Of a stretch of 64,000 nucleotides of DNA, positions 47,501-55,636 are shown piece by piece. Within the stretch, counting starts at the first letter, position 1, and every line of letters starts with the position of its first letter. The stretch covers positions 1-64,000 of the forward strand of contig NZ_JABXIN010000006.1 of NCBI RefSeq assembly GCF_013373065.1. The letters run 5' to 3'. The translations under genes were made by a program, and so were the position numbers. The notes under the pieces were generated by a model. It had not been told where the DNA came from. It saw only the letters and a list, made by a program, of their open reading frames with translations, and searched no databases. Source of the stretch: Algoriphagus sp. (GTDB lineage: Bacteria; Bacteroidota; Bacteroidia; Cytophagales; Cyclobacteriaceae).

Positions 47501-49708
47501 GCAGCCACCATCAATATGATGTATGTTTCATTTACATCCCATATCAAAAACAATATCGTTGACAGCATACCGCTTACATACGAAGGATATCTTAAAGGTC
47601 TCGAGTATGGGAATATGGAATATGCTTGCTGGAATTTGTTTTTCAGTACTGCAATTAAATTCCATGTAGGCACTGATTATAAAGCTCAACTTGAAGAGGC
47701 CAAAGAAACTGAAAAATTTTCCATTCAATATAATTTTTCAAATCAAGCTGCGATTACGCAAGTGATTGAGAAATGTCTAACTGTCCATCTTTCAGATCAG
47801 AAAGACATTGAGAAAGAATTAAAAGGTCTACCAAAAAAGCTAGAAGAAAATTATAAAACTGCTGTAAAAGAATCCAACCACATTTATCTTCTTTCATACT
47901 TTGGCTATATCGGCGCAACCCATTTGTTCTTCGGAAAATACAGTGATGCCTTCGAGTATTATGAAAACCTCCCTCTTCATATCAAGGATCAGCCGAATTC
48001 ATTTTTCATTAATTATTACAAAATAAATCGAGCCATCAATGCGGTCTTTTTGATGAATCAAATTCGAGAAGAAAAATTCCGCGGAGTAAACCTGAAAGAA
48101 ATTGTTAGCGAAACGATTTCAGAGCTTAAATACCTTTCAAAATTAAACCCCATCTCCTATGGTCCTTATATGTCCTTATTAAAGGCAGGAATGGACTACC
48201 AATCTCACCAAAAATTGGATGTAGAGACCATGGAGAATAGTATTTCCCAACTTAAGGAATTACAACACCCTAGATATTATATCCTCTTTGCCGAACTCCT
48301 GAGTATTCTATTCAAATATGAAAAAAATCCTCGCCATGAATTTTGGAGAAATCAGGCAGCTTCCGAATCACGAAAAATTGGTGTAGAAGCTAAATCAATT
48401 CGATTGCTACAGGAAGAAGATGAAGAAAATGATGAGCCATTGACCAAAAAACCCATAAAAAGGGGATCTATTTCTTCCAGTGAAATTGGTCAAATTGATA
48501 CCAAAACCTTGGTTAAAACCATGGAAGCGCTTGTCAGTGAAATCAAGCTTGAGGCTTTGCTGGAAAAACTTATTACCTACGCAATGGAAAACACCGGAGC
48601 CCAAGAAGGTCATTTTCTTATCAACCGGGAGGGAAAATGGATTTTAGAGGTTTCGACAATTGCCAATCATCAATTGCATACTCACTTTCCAAAGGTAGAA
48701 CTTGATAAAACAGAAGAAGTAAGTGCGTCCATCATAAATTATTCAAAGGCCAGTAAGGAACCGCTATTAATCGAGGACGCATTGTTATCGCAGCCATTTG
48801 ATACGGATCCTATTGTGCGTGAAAAATCGCTTAGATCCGTATTGTGCATTCCATTTATTAATCAATCAAAGATTTCAGGGATTATTTATCTGACACATTC
48901 CCTAAATAAAAATGCCTTTTCAAAAGAACAGATTTCATTGATGAGATTAATGGCAGCTCAAATCGGCGGTGTTATCGAAAATGCCCTTCTCTATGAAAAC
49001 ATGGAAAGGCTAGTAACTGAGAGAACAAGAGAACTTGAAGAAGAAAAACGAAAAAGTGATGCCCTATTGCTCAATATTCTTCCGAAGGAAATAGCCTCAG
49101 AGCTGATTCAAACTGGAAAAGCTTCAGCGCGACTGTATGAGAAAGTTTCGGTGATGTTTGTGGATATAAAAGATTTTACCCGGATCGCTCAGCGGATGAA
49201 TCCAGATGAGTTGGTTCAAAATCTACAGGTGTTCTTTACAAAGTTTGATGAAATCATGGACAAGTATGGAATCGAAAAAATAAAAACTATTGGAGATGCC
49301 TACATGGCTGCCGGTGGCATTCCAAGTCCAACTGATGACCATGCCTTCCAAATCACCAAGGCTGCACAGGAAATCCTTAGTTTTTCGGATGAATTCAATG
49401 AAAAAAGTGCCTTGGAAAACAAGCCTATTTTTAATGTTAGGATTGGAATACATATCGGCCCAGTAGTAGCAGGGGTTGTAGGACATCGAAAATTTGCCTA
49501 CGATATCTGGGGAGATACAGTAAATATTGCCTCACGGATGGAAAGCAATTCGGAAACAGGAAAAATCAATGTGTCCGAAGATTTTTTCAAAGAAATAAAA
49601 GACGAATATAGCTGCGAATTCCGGGGTGAAATCGATGTGAAAAATAAAGGGATGATGAATATGTATTTTATTCAACATCCCAAAAACAAAGAACATATCG
49701 AAACTTAA
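44570..49708 (+). CDS. Serine/threonine kinase - AAA/NACHT-like ATPase - GAF - adenylyl cyclase signalling protein
   Basis: A 1712-residue protein. Residues 7-265 are a Ser/Thr kinase domain: K36, H119-x-D121 with N126, D140 in LIDFEFGT (Asp-Phe-Glu in place of DFG), SPE at 168-170. About 290-640 is a predicted ATPase with Walker A GFSGVGKS (321-328) and Walker B LVLFLDDYQWAND. A long helical repeat region (to about 1310) follows, then GAF (about 1325-1480), coiled coil, and a class III cyclase (about 1525-1705). Cyclase metal Asps are D1532 and D1576; K1572 and Asp of YDIWGD specify ATP, and NIASRM supplies Asn and Arg, so it should make cAMP. Its stop overlaps the convergent GH109-like gene by 4 nt. 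Confidence 0.92.
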   Translation: MIREIGEIHSLKLLYESKRSKLFTGSNEGGENVLIKEDLTGDLGRLHNEAMISNRSPHAGFNPQVILYNSRVVMVREFLKGNSLNEIIDKKPLSIDRFLHFAIKICHQLQEIHTTGTLHNDLNPRNIIIDEEGDSVRLIDFEFGTSIQNLELQFEPLSTISGTIEYISPEQTGRMNRKLDQRSDYYSLGATFYEMLTGQPPFEGEDVLAIIHCHLAIQPIPPSKLNPEVPQFIDKIVLKLLAKNAEERYQSIPGLLADLNLCQHQLKKDGSIKDAHPGLTDIASKLHISQHLYGRDQEVGTLKARFADACLGKKILMTIGGFSGVGKSVLCQELYKEVSVQNGLFLSGAFDVLDRQTPYLAFIKAFRQFAEWLMVESQEVQQYWAKKLNRDLKGLGQIIVDMAPKLRYILPPQPELVSLTGFENQQRIQFTINAFLQSLASEDTPLVLFLDDYQWANDASIELLKSLFNNYNLTHLMVLVAYRDNETPEFHPFSQAIRTIKSNNLDENHLLIEEIHLQPLSEQHVGVLISDTLKLESLEVAELTELIYSKTKGNPFSINKFLESLYKNKLLEFDYTKNKWTWSIKKIQSQNLSDDIVELLLLRIRELPENALQVIKAASVFGIEFSLNQLAIITGKPTTEIHSFLWPLIQEGSLIPLGNDYKFIPEYYSETNRDIHFRFAHARIQQAVYALLESSEKSQFHFEVGQIYLQKLSEQEIAERPIEIALHYSLGYDEIVKSTNKEEIGWLLLKAGKKSAESASFEGALNFTEIAFELLGKKLDKAEKFQLLLEGLEYSYLLKDTAKQEKFEKLAFGEAESLVDRVLVNEVIVRCLGFANLPKKAVDIAQKALEEVGISIPDKATKLQIMYHAIMIQVLIPRKKLLTIKDITETEDPLALATFKLLLAALSSYFFVNISTYPILIFQMLKLTIKKGMAPESVVGIASYGLILTTALKKPADGYEVVNNSMELLNKPDRMKYAATINMMYVSFTSHIKNNIVDSIPLTYEGYLKGLEYGNMEYACWNLFFSTAIKFHVGTDYKAQLEEAKETEKFSIQYNFSNQAAITQVIEKCLTVHLSDQKDIEKELKGLPKKLEENYKTAVKESNHIYLLSYFGYIGATHLFFGKYSDAFEYYENLPLHIKDQPNSFFINYYKINRAINAVFLMNQIREEKFRGVNLKEIVSETISELKYLSKLNPISYGPYMSLLKAGMDYQSHQKLDVETMENSISQLKELQHPRYYILFAELLSILFKYEKNPRHEFWRNQAASESRKIGVEAKSIRLLQEEDEENDEPLTKKPIKRGSISSSEIGQIDTKTLVKTMEALVSEIKLEALLEKLITYAMENTGAQEGHFLINREGKWILEVSTIANHQLHTHFPKVELDKTEEVSASIINYSKASKEPLLIEDALLSQPFDTDPIVREKSLRSVLCIPFINQSKISGIIYLTHSLNKNAFSKEQISLMRLMAAQIGGVIENALLYENMERLVTERTRELEEEKRKSDALLLNILPKEIASELIQTGKASARLYEKVSVMFVDIKDFTRIAQRMNPDELVQNLQVFFTKFDEIMDKYGIEKIKTIGDAYMAAGGIPSPTDDHAFQITKAAQEILSFSDEFNEKSALENKPIFNVRIGIHIGPVVAGVVGHRKFAYDIWGDTVNIASRMESNSETGKINVSEDFFKEIKDEYSCEFRGEIDVKNKGMMNMYFIQHPKNKEHIET

Positions 49709-51117
49709 ACCCGTACGTTGGTAGTTCCTCCTCCCGCTAATGTAATCGGAACAGGTTGGTTAGTTTTCCAACTTCCTCCTGTAAAATCAGGCACATCAAT
49801 AGAGTTGGATCGGTTGGCTACTGACCATTCGCTCAATGGACTAATACAACTCCACAAGGCCGCGTCATATACATCCTGATCCAACGGAAGTCCATTTCTC
49901 AAACAATCAATCAAGCGCCAGTCCATCATAAAATCCATTCCTCCATGCCCTCCGATTTGCTTGGCTAATTCCCCCACTTTCTGAACAATTTCAGGAGTAT
50001 ATTTTTTTTCAAGTTCTTTCATCTCCTCTTCTTTCATCCAACTGTGTCCCTTTGCCACTCTGGCTTGCGGATATTTCTGAGCATATCCTTCTGTGCCACT
50101 TACCACATGTAGTCGGCTATAAGGTCGTGGAGAAGTCACGTCATGTTGAATCATGATTGATTTACCCAGTTTAGTCTTCACCACAGTTGTATTCATATTT
50201 CCTCGATAAGATTTGGAAGCAAATTCTGTCCAAAAAATATCTTGCTCGGCTAATTCCTCAGCCTTTTTCTTCATTTGAAAATCATGAGAACTTAGGGAGG
50301 TCAAGTAATCCATTTGGTCCCCTCTGTTCACATTGAGTATTTGGCAAATGGGTCCCAAACCATGGGTGGGATACAAATTTCCATTTCGATAATTTTCCCG
50401 AAGTCGCCACATGTTTTGATACCCCGTATCCTTATCAAAATTCAACCAAAGCAAATCGTGGATATAAGCACCTTCTACATGAACAACATCTCCAAAAAAC
50501 CCCTCGCGGGCCATTCTTAAAGTCATCAATTCAAAAAAATCATAACAGCAATTCTCTAACTGCATGCAGTGTTTTTTGGTGCGTTCGGAAGTCTCAACCA
50601 ATTGCCAGCATTCATCCAATGTACGGGCTGCAGGTACTTCTACAGCAGCATGCTTTCCAGCCTCCATAGCATAAACAGCCATAGGAGTATGCCATTCCCA
50701 AGGAGTCGCGATGTATATTAAATCTAAATCAGGTCGCTCACACATTTTTTTCCAAGCATAGGTGCTCCCCGAGTAAAGTTCTGGCTGATGAACGGTGCCT
50801 GCTAGGGATTGCTTTGCTTTCTCAGCTCGTTCCGGAAGAAGGTCACATAAAGCTTTTATTTCTACACCTTCAATTTTACTCAAACGATCCACTGCTCCTG
50901 GGCCACGCATTCCCAAGCCAACAATTCCAACTTTAACTGTATCTAATTTTGGTGCAGCATACCCACACATGTTAAACAATTGCTCTCGATTATTTCCATA
51001 TTGAGCTTCCCATGGTAAGGTAGAGGTAGAGCTTGCTGAGGCACTTCCTATTCCAAAAAGCCCCATCCCAGCTACACTAGCGGATTTTAAAAACTCCCTT
51101 CTTCGGTTGGATTTCAT
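49705..51117 (-). CDS. GH109-like NAD-dependent glycosidase (alpha-N-acetylgalactosaminidase type), Tat-exported
   Basis: A 470-residue Gfo/Idh/MocA-fold protein with a twin-arginine signal (RRREFLKSAS). The nucleotide site is VGIVGLGMRGPGAVDRL. NCCYDFFELMTLRMAREG, VEGAYIHDLLWLNF and GNLYPTHGLGPICQILNVN match glycoside hydrolase family 109, whose members cleave N-acetylgalactosaminides through transient oxidation at C3 with bound NAD. The substrate could be GalNAc or another alpha-linked sugar. It converges on the kinase-cyclase gene, and the two stop codons overlap. It appears monocistronic. Confidence 0.87.
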   Translation of the reverse strand: MKSNRRREFLKSASVAGMGLFGIGSASASSTSTLPWEAQYGNNREQLFNMCGYAAPKLDTVKVGIVGLGMRGPGAVDRLSKIEGVEIKALCDLLPERAEKAKQSLAGTVHQPELYSGSTYAWKKMCERPDLDLIYIATPWEWHTPMAVYAMEAGKHAAVEVPAARTLDECWQLVETSERTKKHCMQLENCCYDFFELMTLRMAREGFFGDVVHVEGAYIHDLLWLNFDKDTGYQNMWRLRENYRNGNLYPTHGLGPICQILNVNRGDQMDYLTSLSSHDFQMKKKAEELAEQDIFWTEFASKSYRGNMNTTVVKTKLGKSIMIQHDVTSPRPYSRLHVVSGTEGYAQKYPQARVAKGHSWMKEEEMKELEKKYTPEIVQKVGELAKQIGGHGGMDFMMDWRLIDCLRNGLPLDQDVYDAALWSCISPLSEWSVANRSNSIDVPDFTGGSWKTNQPVPITLAGGGTTNVRV

Positions 51118-51203
51118 AGATATTTGGATTGGTTTTGAGGTATAGTTAAGAAAAAAAGCGTAAAAGTCTAAATGCTATTTGACTAAAGACCAAAACAAAA
51201 AAA

Positions 51204-51224
51204 CCGGAGATTACTTATCTCCGG
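51204..51224 (-). terminator. Terminator after the DUF2892 gene
   Basis: Stem CCGGAGA / TCTCCGG (7 bp, 7-nt loop) followed on the minus strand by a run of T. It ends the small DUF2892 gene 33 nt upstream. Confidence 0.85.
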
Positions 51225-51256
51225 CCTTTCCCAAAACTATTACGCATTATCTAAGT

Positions 51257-51466
51257 CTATTCGCCTGTACGCTTACAAGTATTTAATCCAAAAGGAGAGT
51301 AAAGTGGACAAAAACCCACTAAACTGGTTAGGGTGAAAACAACTCCTACTATTAGTGCAATAATTCCAATTGTTCCAACTAGTACTTCTGAGAAGTATAA
51401 GCTGATTAAAATTGCCGCAACGACAAGCCGAATGGCTCTGTCCGTATTTCCCATGTTTTTTTTCAT
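51257..51466 (-). CDS. DUF2892 family small membrane protein
   Basis: A 69-residue protein with two hydrophobic helices (LVVAAILISLYFSEVLVG and IIALIVGVVFTLTSLVGFC) joined by a short turn and ending in CPLYSPFGLNTCK. This is the DUF2892 pattern, a membrane module also found fused to rhodanese domains in YgaP-like proteins. The two cysteines at the C-terminal end of helix 2 are conserved in the family. ATG at 51466 (KKNMGNTDRA) is the usual family start; a TTG reading from 51502 is rejected. A palindrome lies about 80 bp upstream. Confidence 0.85.
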   Translation of the reverse strand: MKKNMGNTDRAIRLVVAAILISLYFSEVLVGTIGIIALIVGVVFTLTSLVGFCPLYSPFGLNTCKRTGE

Positions 51467-51543
51467 GACGTTTCGGATTAAATAATTGAGTATACAGGTC
51501 AAATTGACTTACTAAAAATCCTCAATTTTCTAAATTGATTCCA

Positions 51544-51555
51544 TGACAAATGTCA
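51544..51555. promoter_or_regulatory. Palindrome upstream of DUF2892, possible Crp/Fnr-type site
   Basis: TGACAAATGTCA is a 12-bp near-perfect palindrome of the form TGA-N6-TCA, the core spacing of CRP/FNR-family sites. It lies 78 bp upstream of the DUF2892 ATG. Assignment to the Crp/Fnr protein at 62983 is conjecture. Confidence 0.3.
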
Positions 51556-51594
51556 CAGAGTAAACTGACTTTCAGAATGCTATAGAAGTAAGAT

Positions 51595-52812
51595 CTAGGA
51601 AAAAAGTTCGGTTTTGATTAGGATATCTTCCTCTAATGTTCGGTGTACGGGACATCGATTTGCAATCTCAAGCAGACGTTGTCGCTGATCGGAATCCAAA
51701 TCTCCCTCTAGTAAAATCCTTCTGGTAAATTGGCTTACCTTGGATTCGGATTTTTCAGAATGCTCTGAATCCTCCCGATGGACCCGTTCGTGATTAAGAT
51801 AAACAGTCACTTCTTTCAAGGGCCATTTCTTTCGCTCAGAATACATTTTCAAAGTCATCGCTGTACAGCTCCCAAGAGAAGCCAATAAAAAATCATAAGG
51901 AGTAGGACCTAAATTTTTTCCTCCTACTTCTAGAGGCTCATCTCCTATCAAATGATGATGAGGAGTCTTTATTTCTGTGGTATAACCTGCACCCGCACTA
52001 AGTCTGACCATCACAGGATGTCCTTTGGTCTCGTTTTTCCTTTTTTCTGTGACAGTAATATACCGAGTACCCCATGATGAAATCAATTTCCCTATATAGA
52101 TTGAATCTTCTTCATTGGATAGTAAATGATCTGCTCCATCCAGTGAAACAAAACTTTTGGGGTGAAAAGCTGCCTCGTAAATCTTTTGGGCATTTTCAAT
52201 GCCTACTACTTTATCTTGAGGAGAATGCAAAATCAACAAGGATTTCCTTAAGCCTTTCAAGAAGTCTTTGAGTGGTTCATTTTCAAGATTTTTGACAAAA
52301 TCATTTGCCAGTAAAAAGGGACTACCTCCTATTGATATTGGAGTTTTTCCAGATGAAAATTCTTCTTTTCCCTTGGCTGGAGCAAGGGCTCTCACATGCT
52401 CAGGATCCGCAGGGGCATTGATTGTCACCAATCCAAGAACAGAAGAAATAAAGCCTGCTGCATGCAACACAGCTGTACCTCCCAAAGAATGTCCTATAAG
52501 CAATTTTGGAGATTCATAATGCATTCCCAAATAGGAAGCAGCATCAATCAGATCTGAGATATTTGAACTAAAAGCAAGGTTTGAATCATTGCTTTCATGG
52601 GATCGCAAGCCTGTAAAGTCAAAACTAAATACGCCAATGCCTTCATTTGACAAGGCTCTTGAAATCAGACTTATCGCTTCATAATTTTTCGAACATGTAA
52701 AACAATGGGCGAAAATTGCAAAAAATAAAGGCTGACTATCCAAAGGACGATATAAATTACCTTTCAATGTAAACCCATCTCGGTTTTGAAAAATGATTTC
52801 CTTGGGATCCAT
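51595..52812 (-). CDS. Bifunctional alpha/beta hydrolase - OsmC family protein
   Basis: A 405-residue fusion. Residues 1-250 are an alpha/beta hydrolase with nucleophile S109 in LLIGHSLGGTAV, a catalytic Asp in LHSPQDKVVG and His in LDGADHLLS. Residues about 265-405 are OsmC-like, with the redox Cys pair in LASLGSCTAMTL and IANRCPVHRTLE. OsmC proteins reduce organic hydroperoxides or react with persulfides. The architecture is known in Bacteroidota and Proteobacteria; its physiological substrate is not. It is the last gene of the long minus-strand run, 5 bp after the lipoprotein gene. Confidence 0.92.
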   Translation of the reverse strand: MDPKEIIFQNRDGFTLKGNLYRPLDSQPLFFAIFAHCFTCSKNYEAISLISRALSNEGIGVFSFDFTGLRSHESNDSNLAFSSNISDLIDAASYLGMHYESPKLLIGHSLGGTAVLHAAGFISSVLGLVTINAPADPEHVRALAPAKGKEEFSSGKTPISIGGSPFLLANDFVKNLENEPLKDFLKGLRKSLLILHSPQDKVVGIENAQKIYEAAFHPKSFVSLDGADHLLSNEEDSIYIGKLISSWGTRYITVTEKRKNETKGHPVMVRLSAGAGYTTEIKTPHHHLIGDEPLEVGGKNLGPTPYDFLLASLGSCTAMTLKMYSERKKWPLKEVTVYLNHERVHREDSEHSEKSESKVSQFTRRILLEGDLDSDQRQRLLEIANRCPVHRTLEEDILIKTELFS

Positions 52813-52817
52813 AAAAC

Positions 52818-53558
52818 TTACTTAACCATTTCTACTTGTATGTTTTCCAAGTTGATTTCTGAAAGAAGCTCCAATTTTCCTTGTTCGTATAAACTCTTCA
52901 GTTTTTCTACAGGAGTATCCTTGTTCTCAGGTTTGTAATTCAAATAATTCTGAAAACGGATTCCCTCTACAGTTTGGGCAGAACTTACTTCACGAAATCG
53001 CACCCCTCCTCCATCAGTATGATAGCTATAAGCCATATAGTCTACAAAATGAGTTTCCTTGTGAATCCAATACAAAAATTCATCATCAAAATCGTCACCA
53101 CCTCCTTCTTGTTGGAAAGTTACCTTAATTAGATCATAGGGCTCCCCTTTTAACGTTGTCTCTCCTAGAAGATCTTTAATAACAGCTGCATCATTCAGGC
53201 CATAGGGCAATAATGCAAAATAAGCTACCGAATTAACAGACCGGGAAAAAGACCCAATTCGCTCTTCAGTTAAAGTATCAATTACTACCCCATTCACGGT
53301 TCTTTTAAACCCATCATTATTAAGAAGGTCTCGGACTTGCCCCGTTGAATCAGCAAACTCCCTGGAATATTCAAATCGGCTTGGGCTTTTGAAAATTTGG
53401 TAACGATAATCTCTGAAATCAAAATCAACTCTTGCTGATTCATAGCGTTTTCCACCATGCGCCTCAATTGCTTCATCTACGATTTTCTCTGCTTCTGTTC
53501 TTGGAGTACAGGCAATTAAAATGCTTAAAGAAAATACTACTAAATAATTGATTTTCAT
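52818..53558 (-). CDS. DUF6503-like lipoprotein
   Basis: A 246-residue lipoprotein (lipobox LIAC) whose mature N-terminus, EKIVDEAIEAHGGKRYESA, is the hallmark of a Bacteroidota lipoprotein family found in several copies per genome. The rest is beta-rich, like LolA/LppX-type lipid-binding folds, with YWIHKETHFVDYMAYSYHTDGGG. It is related to the lipoprotein module fused to the preceding glycosyltransferase (matching AHGG/THGG helix, length and layout). Its ATG overlaps that gene's stop by 4 nt. Function unknown; binding a lipid or glycolipid is a guess. Confidence 0.75.
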   Translation of the reverse strand: MKINYLVVFSLSILIACTPRTEAEKIVDEAIEAHGGKRYESARVDFDFRDYRYQIFKSPSRFEYSREFADSTGQVRDLLNNDGFKRTVNGVVIDTLTEERIGSFSRSVNSVAYFALLPYGLNDAAVIKDLLGETTLKGEPYDLIKVTFQQEGGGDDFDDEFLYWIHKETHFVDYMAYSYHTDGGGVRFREVSSAQTVEGIRFQNYLNYKPENKDTPVEKLKSLYEQGKLELLSEINLENIQVEMVK

Positions 53559-54298
53559 TTGTTTATAAATTTAACTTGAAAGTCATCATAGCGATAATCC
53601 GCTCGTAAATAGAGCTTTTCACCAAACTCATTGATCCGATAACTTTTTCGTATCCGATAAAACTTAAATGGACCTTGATCATTGAAATCTATATTTTCAA
53701 CCAAGCTCCTATGATCACTTAACTGAACCTCATTTCCCAACATTTGCTTGGTGGTAGGATCAAAATAATACCACCATTTGTCATTTCCTAACCCATATTC
53801 TACTCGGACTACAGCTGCTTCTCCAAGGGGTGTTTTTCGAACTCCCTCCGAAATCAGCGTAGAGCCCTCCTCCTCTAACAATTTCCAAGGCTGTGCAAAT
53901 GCATAATATGCAGCATCAAAATCCTTCTTTTTTGCAGCTAAAAAATCTGGATTCTCAATAGAATTACCTGCAATGGAATAATGAGTTTCGCCATTTGAAT
54001 AAGATAATACATGTTCAACAGAATCCTGAATCCAAGTAATCGTTCCGGAAAATTCCGGTTTAAAAGAAAAACGAATGAATTGATCAGTTTCTTTTTCTAT
54101 AGAACCATCCTCCAAAAGTAATTGAGTCCATTTCCTGAATGAAATTGACTCAAGATTATCCCAGCTTTCTTGACCACCATGCGTTTCAATGGATTCTTCA
54201 ATCAATTGGAGAGCAGCTCGCTCTTCTTTAGGCTGACATGCCCAAAAAGCCACCAATGACAATAGTAAGACGGAATTGAGAATTTTTTTGAAATACAT
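53555..54298 (-). other. Embedded lipoprotein module with its own potential start
   Basis: From ATG 54298 the same frame encodes 247 residues starting with Lys-Lys, a hydrophobic stretch and the lipobox AFWAC, close in length and layout to the next lipoprotein (246 residues). It can be made separately by internal initiation, or it was a separate gene joined by loss of the upstream stop. Confidence 0.6.
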
Positions 54299-55636
54299 GC
54301 TTTCTAACAATTTTTCTTTGAAGATAGGAAGGTAATCCCAAGCAAGAGCAACCGCTAGCATTCCATATTCCAAGAAAAGCCAGAAAGGATTTTCTTCAAC
54401 TGGAAGACGACCATATGCCTGATAGGAAAAAATCAATAAAAAACTCCAAACTAGAGGAGTGAGCCGATTTACAAATAGACTAAGTCCGAGCACTGGCAAC
54501 ACATACCAAGGGTGAACTACCGGCTGAAGCAAAAAGTAAAGTAAATAAACTCCTACCCAAAGATCGATTAGAGGAATCAAACGTTGCGGTTTGCGTTTCA
54601 AACTTGCATAGAGGATCAAGATAAAGGTGACGGCACCCAAAATTTTGGTCAGGTAGTAGATGGTGTTGTACCCCTCCAACCAATATCCAATTTCTCTACC
54701 CAGGTAATAAATGGAGGCATTGAACTCAAATTTCCCTTGGTAGAGCTGAAGGGTTTGAATAAAATTCCCCCATGCATCCTCCCAAATCAACGGCAGAAAT
54801 GAAACACTTATTGCCAAAATAGCCCCAATCCAGAAAAATGCATGTGCTCTACTTCTTCTAAAAAGGAATAAAGAGGGGAGCAAGATTAAAGGGAGCAATT
54901 TAGAGCCTACCGCAAGTCCCCAAAAAGTACCTGAAAGAAGTTTTTTATGCCGGGTCAAAGCCCAAATACATGCCAAAAGAAAAAATAAAACCAGTCCTTC
55001 AAAATGAAGATTCCCGGTTATTTCCTGAATTACAAAAGGATTTAACCAATAAAGAATAACCTTCCGTGCAGAAATTGCTAAATGTCTAAAAATCCTCAAA
55101 AACAATAAAAAAACGCCTATTTCTATAGCTATTAAAATGAGGCGCAATACAATAATTCCTGTTTCAATTTCTCCTTTTGAGATGAAGGAAGCAGTTGCAA
55201 AAAGCAATTGATTTAGAGGAGGATAAACGGAGAAATAATCAGGAGAATTAAGTAAAGGAAGGTTATTTTCAAAAAAATTATCTGAATCTTTAAAATCTTC
55301 ATTGAGCAACCACTGATTTGGAGTGTATTCATAAGGGTTCTCTCCAGTAAGCACCACCTCCCCATCCCAAAGAAATCGGGCATAATCCTCTGACCAAAGA
55401 GGCGTTGCGTTTAGAAGAATAAGTCTAATTAATAACCCAAGGATAAAAACACTCAGCCAATTATTAAGTCCTTTCGATCGCCAAAACAACCCAAGCATTC
55501 CCAGAAAACTGAAAAGGTAGACAGGTAATAAAATTGAAAAATTGGTTCTGGGAATATGATATCCTAATAGCAAATTCCCTCCAAGGAGGAGTAATACAAA
55601 AACAGCAATTTGAAGATGCTTATTCACTTTTTTCAC
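53555..55636 (-). CDS. Membrane glycosyltransferase (GT87/mannosyltransferase-like) fused in frame to a DUF6503-like lipoprotein
   Basis: A 693-residue reading frame. Residues 1-446 carry about 11 membrane helices with a periplasmic acidic loop after helix 2 (LWSEDYARFLWDGEV, Asp/Glu), as in polyprenyl-phosphate-sugar-dependent GT-C enzymes of the GT87 type. From Met447 (54298) the protein continues with an independent-looking lipoprotein: MYFKKILNSVLLLSLVAFWA then Cys and IEESIETHGGQESW. The GTG at 55636 gives a 4-nt GTGA overlap with the preceding gene and is preferred to the GTG at 55660. A fusion placing a second signal peptide inside a membrane protein is odd; a TAG in another frame lies 8 nt before Met447. 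Confidence 0.8.
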   Translation of the reverse strand: MKKVNKHLQIAVFVLLLLGGNLLLGYHIPRTNFSILLPVYLFSFLGMLGLFWRSKGLNNWLSVFILGLLIRLILLNATPLWSEDYARFLWDGEVVLTGENPYEYTPNQWLLNEDFKDSDNFFENNLPLLNSPDYFSVYPPLNQLLFATASFISKGEIETGIIVLRLILIAIEIGVFLLFLRIFRHLAISARKVILYWLNPFVIQEITGNLHFEGLVLFFLLACIWALTRHKKLLSGTFWGLAVGSKLLPLILLPSLFLFRRSRAHAFFWIGAILAISVSFLPLIWEDAWGNFIQTLQLYQGKFEFNASIYYLGREIGYWLEGYNTIYYLTKILGAVTFILILYASLKRKPQRLIPLIDLWVGVYLLYFLLQPVVHPWYVLPVLGLSLFVNRLTPLVWSFLLIFSYQAYGRLPVEENPFWLFLEYGMLAVALAWDYLPIFKEKLLESMYFKKILNSVLLLSLVAFWACQPKEERAALQLIEESIETHGGQESWDNLESISFRKWTQLLLEDGSIEKETDQFIRFSFKPEFSGTITWIQDSVEHVLSYSNGETHYSIAGNSIENPDFLAAKKKDFDAAYYAFAQPWKLLEEEGSTLISEGVRKTPLGEAAVVRVEYGLGNDKWWYYFDPTTKQMLGNEVQLSDHRSLVENIDFNDQGPFKFYRIRKSYRINEFGEKLYLRADYRYDDFQVKFINK

